A stretch of 8,173 nucleotides of DNA, taken from Spirochaetaceae bacterium (GTDB taxonomy: Bacteria; Spirochaetota; Spirochaetia; SZUA-6; Fen-1364). The position numbers were made by a program, and so were the translations under genes. Numbering within the stretch: position 1 is the first letter of the stretch; every line of letters starts with the position of its first letter. The stretch covers positions 3,945 to 12,117 of the forward strand of contig PMZS01000055.1 of assembly GCA_003170115.1 (NCBI GenBank), read 5' to 3'. Shown one piece after another: positions 6,165-8,173 of the stretch. The notes beneath the pieces are model-generated. The model did not search any database. It saw only the letters and a program-made list of their open reading frames with translations, and had not been told where the DNA came from.

Positions 6165-7504
6165 AACCCGTACTCCTCGATCTTTCGGTGGAGAGTCTTG
6201 CGGCCTATGCCTAGAATCTCGGCAGTCCGGCTCTTGTTCCCGCCTTCACGGCCAAGGGTGGAGCGGATCACTTCTTTTTCCACTTCCGCGAGGCTTGCGC
6301 CCACGGGAAGGCGCAGAGAATCCGTTCCCGAATCGCCGCGGATGTTCGGAGGCAGGTCGTCCAGGGTGATGGTCGTCGCCTTGGAGAGCACCACGGCGCT
6401 TTCGATGGAGTTGCGAAGCTGCCGCACGTTTCCCGGCCACGAATAATTGTACAGGGCGAGCCTCGCCTTGGCGTCGATGCCGTCGATCTGTTTTCCGTTC
6501 TCCTGGCTGAACTCCTTCAGGAATGCCGCCACAAGAAGGGGAATGTCCTCCTTGCGCTCGCGCAGCGGGGGGATGTGGATGTTCACGACGTTCAGGCGGT
6601 AGTAGAGATCCTCTCGGAATGATCCCTTCTCGATCGCTTCCTTCAGGTTGCGGTTTGTCGCCGCGATGAGCCGCACATCCACCTCCACGGTCTCCTCGCC
6701 GCCGACCCGTTCGAACTTCTTCTCCTCCAGAACGCGCAGCAGCTTGATCTGCACGTTCTGGTTGATCTCGCCAATCTCGTCCAGAAAAAGCGTCCCCAGG
6801 TGGGCAAGCTCGAAACGCCCTCTCTTGCGGGCGATGGCTCCCGTAAAAGCGCCCTTTTCGTGGCCGAAAAGCTCACTTTCCAGGAGGCTCTCCGTCAGAG
6901 CGGCGCAATGCAGCTTGATGAACGGCTTGTCCTTGCGCGGGGAGTTGTAGTGCAGAGCCTCGGCGATCATCTCCTTCCCCGATCCGCTCTCCCCGGTGAT
7001 GAGCACCGAGCTGCGAGACGGGGCGACCTGGCGCACCATCTCGAAAACGTGCTTCATCTCCGCGCTGCGTCCAATGATGCTCGCGAACCCGCTGCGCCGT
7101 TCAAGCTCCTCCTGCATGACACGGTTCTGCACGACCAGCTCCCGGCTGGCCAAAGCCCGCTTCACGAGCAGGGAGAGCCGGTCCAGGTTCACCGGCTTGG
7201 TGAGAAAGTCGTACGCCCCGTCATGCATTGCCTGCACGGCGGACTCGATTGTTCCATGACCAGTGAGGATGATCACGGGCATGGTGGGGAACTGGGCCGT
7301 CACGCTCTTCAGGAGCTCCTCCCCCGACACGCGCGGCATCTTCAGATCGGTGATGAGCAGATCGACGTCTCCCCGGTCGATCGCCTCCAGGGCTTCCCTG
7401 CCGTCCGCGGCGGTCGCCACTTCGTAGCCGTCAAGGGCAAGGGCTTCACGGAGGCCCTCGCGGATGTTCTTCTCGTCGTCCGCCACCAGGATCGTGAGCT
7501 TCAC
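6161..7504 (-). CDS. NtrC-family sigma-54-dependent response regulator
   Basis: 447 residues; cytosolic activator that, once phosphorylated, remodels sigma-54 RNA polymerase using ATP. The receiver domain (about 1-118) has D9-D10, phospho-acceptor D53 in LLITDLKMP, T81 and K103. The AAA+ domain (about 140-385) has Walker A GESGSGKE (171-178), the sigma-54 contact loop GAFTGA (218-223), Walker B LFLDEIGE (239-246), FREDLYYRL (296-304) with arginine-finger candidates, and SWPGNVRQL (355-363). A Fis-type helix-turn-helix (about 408-445, NKSRTAEILGIGRKTLHRKI) binds DNA. All parts look intact. The start is GTG 7504-7502, in a GTGA overlap with the kinase stop, with AGGGGG 8 nt upstream. The stop overlaps the chemoreceptor ATG. 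The paired kinase is the gene upstream. I saw no sigma-54 -24/-12 promoter in the intergenic DNA here, so its targets lie elsewhere, possibly including its own promoter beyond the right edge. Confidence 0.96.
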   Translation of the reverse strand: MKLTILVADDEKNIREGLREALALDGYEVATAADGREALEAIDRGDVDLLITDLKMPRVSGEELLKSVTAQFPTMPVIILTGHGTIESAVQAMHDGAYDFLTKPVNLDRLSLLVKRALASRELVVQNRVMQEELERRSGFASIIGRSAEMKHVFEMVRQVAPSRSSVLITGESGSGKEMIAEALHYNSPRKDKPFIKLHCAALTESLLESELFGHEKGAFTGAIARKRGRFELAHLGTLFLDEIGEINQNVQIKLLRVLEEKKFERVGGEETVEVDVRLIAATNRNLKEAIEKGSFREDLYYRLNVVNIHIPPLRERKEDIPLLVAAFLKEFSQENGKQIDGIDAKARLALYNYSWPGNVRQLRNSIESAVVLSKATTITLDDLPPNIRGDSGTDSLRLPVGASLAEVEKEVIRSTLGREGGNKSRTAEILGIGRKTLHRKIEEYGL

Positions 7505-8173
7505 GTGGCATCCCCCTTGTAGTCTATCAGTATCTTCTCCTTCTGCGGGACCGGCAGGGCCAGGGTGACGGTCGTGCCTTCGTCGACCCGCGACGTGACG
7601 GAAATGTCCCCGAAATGCTCCTTGACGATCTTGAAGACGATAGTGAGACCCAGCCCGGTCCCGAACGCCTTCGTCGTGAAGTAGGGCTCGAAGATCTTGT
7701 CCATGATCTCATCCGGGATGCCCGTTCCCGTGTCCGAGATGCGCACCAGGACTTCGTCACCCGATCGCGATGATTCGATCCGGAGCGTCCCGCCGCCGGG
7801 CATCGCCGCCACCGCGTTCTTGATGAGATTGAGCAGCGCCTGCTTGATGTAGCGGGCGTCGATACGAAGGAGCGGCAGCAACGGGGAGAGTTGCGAATCT
7901 ATCGTGACGCCGGCCTGGTCCAGCTCGGGGTGCACAAACTGGAGAAGCTCCTCGATGACGTGGTTCACGTCCCCATCCTCCAGGACCGTGTCCATCGGCT
8001 TCACCGCGAACAGGAAATCGACCACGATCCGGTTGAGACGATCGACCTCCTCGTTGATCACACCAAGGTGCTGCTCGATGTCCTTTGCCTCGATGCAGTC
8101 CTTGCGGGCGATCTTCTTCCGGATGAGCTGAAGATGGATGCCCATGGAGCCCAGCGGATTCTTGATCTCGTGC
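7501..8173 (-). CDS. Sensor histidine kinase (partial, sensor half off the right edge)
   Basis: The last 223 residues are visible. The frame stays open to the edge, beyond the internal Met at 8145: the first full codon (8172-8170) is the phospho-acceptor His of the H box, HEIKNPLGSM. The dimerisation/phosphotransfer helices follow (LNRIVVDFLF), then the ATP-binding domain: N box NLIKNAVAAM, G1 DTGTGIPDE, F box FEPYFTTKA, G2 GTGLGLTI, ending in TLALPVP. All are intact, so it should autophosphorylate and pass phosphate to the adjoining NtrC-type regulator; this kinase class commonly pairs with such regulators. Its sensor domain, membrane segments and true start are outside the window, so the signal is unknown. 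Its TGA overlaps the regulator's GTG by 4 bases, arguing for one transcript and equal expression of the pair. Confidence 0.95.
   Translation of the reverse strand, partial: HEIKNPLGSMGIHLQLIRKKIARKDCIEAKDIEQHLGVINEEVDRLNRIVVDFLFAVKPMDTVLEDGDVNHVIEELLQFVHPELDQAGVTIDSQLSPLLPLLRIDARYIKQALLNLIKNAVAAMPGGGTLRIESSRSGDEVLVRISDTGTGIPDEIMDKIFEPYFTTKAFGTGLGLTIVFKIVKEHFGDISVTSRVDEGTTVTLALPVPQKEKILIDYKGDAT

Noticed and set aside
8143..8145. Met at 8145 as the start of the histidine kinase
   Set aside because: It lies just after the H box, which reads in the same frame to the window edge; a start here would remove the phospho-acceptor His.

Overview
The window is dense, high-GC bacterial chromosome with no RNA genes, mobile elements or CRISPR. 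It holds eight protein genes, two of them cut by the window edges. The E. coli LysC-type aspartokinase, the transmembrane chemoreceptor and the NtrC-type regulator point to a motile, Gram-negative-type bacterium. A spirochaete is my best guess from the flavour of the aspartokinase and the small J-domain protein. That is weak: there is no phylogenetic marker here and I could not search.

Layout. (1) Positions 1-1614, minus strand: a ketopantoate-reductase-family gene is followed after 10 bp by a purine nucleoside phosphorylase that runs off the left edge. (2) Positions 1615-1762: a 148-bp divergent control region, the largest gap in the window. It has a consensus-like -35 for the rightward operon, a weaker leftward promoter, and a 7-7-7 inverted repeat lying over the leftward one. 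(3) Positions 1763-4453, plus strand: lysC (aspartokinase with two ACT domains and the lysine-binding residues of E. coli LysC), then a DapF-fold protein 62 bp later, then a small protein with a C-terminal J domain whose GTG start lies 4 bp after the DapF-like stop. (4) Positions 8173-4464, minus strand: a tightly coupled set of histidine kinase (partial, cut at its H box), an NtrC-family sigma-54 activator and a methyl-accepting chemotaxis protein. Each junction is a 4-base stop/start overlap (GTGA, then ATGA). The chemoreceptor converges on the J-domain gene with only 10 bp between the stops.

How the genes may work together. Aspartokinase commits aspartate to the lysine/DAP, threonine and methionine pathways, and a DapF-like gene behind it would normally be read as diaminopimelate epimerase. 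The DapF-like protein, however, has lost most residues that hold DAP in known epimerases and one of the two catalytic cysteines. Across the divergent promoter, the ketopantoate-reductase-like protein keeps its Rossmann motif but lacks the catalytic lysine. Both are easy to over-annotate. The kinase/NtrC pair should control sigma-54 promoters, and its translational coupling to a chemoreceptor without cheA or cheW in view raises the question of whether the receptor belongs to that pathway or is simply co-expressed with it. The most promising leads are the altered DapF-like protein and the kinase-activator-chemoreceptor operon.
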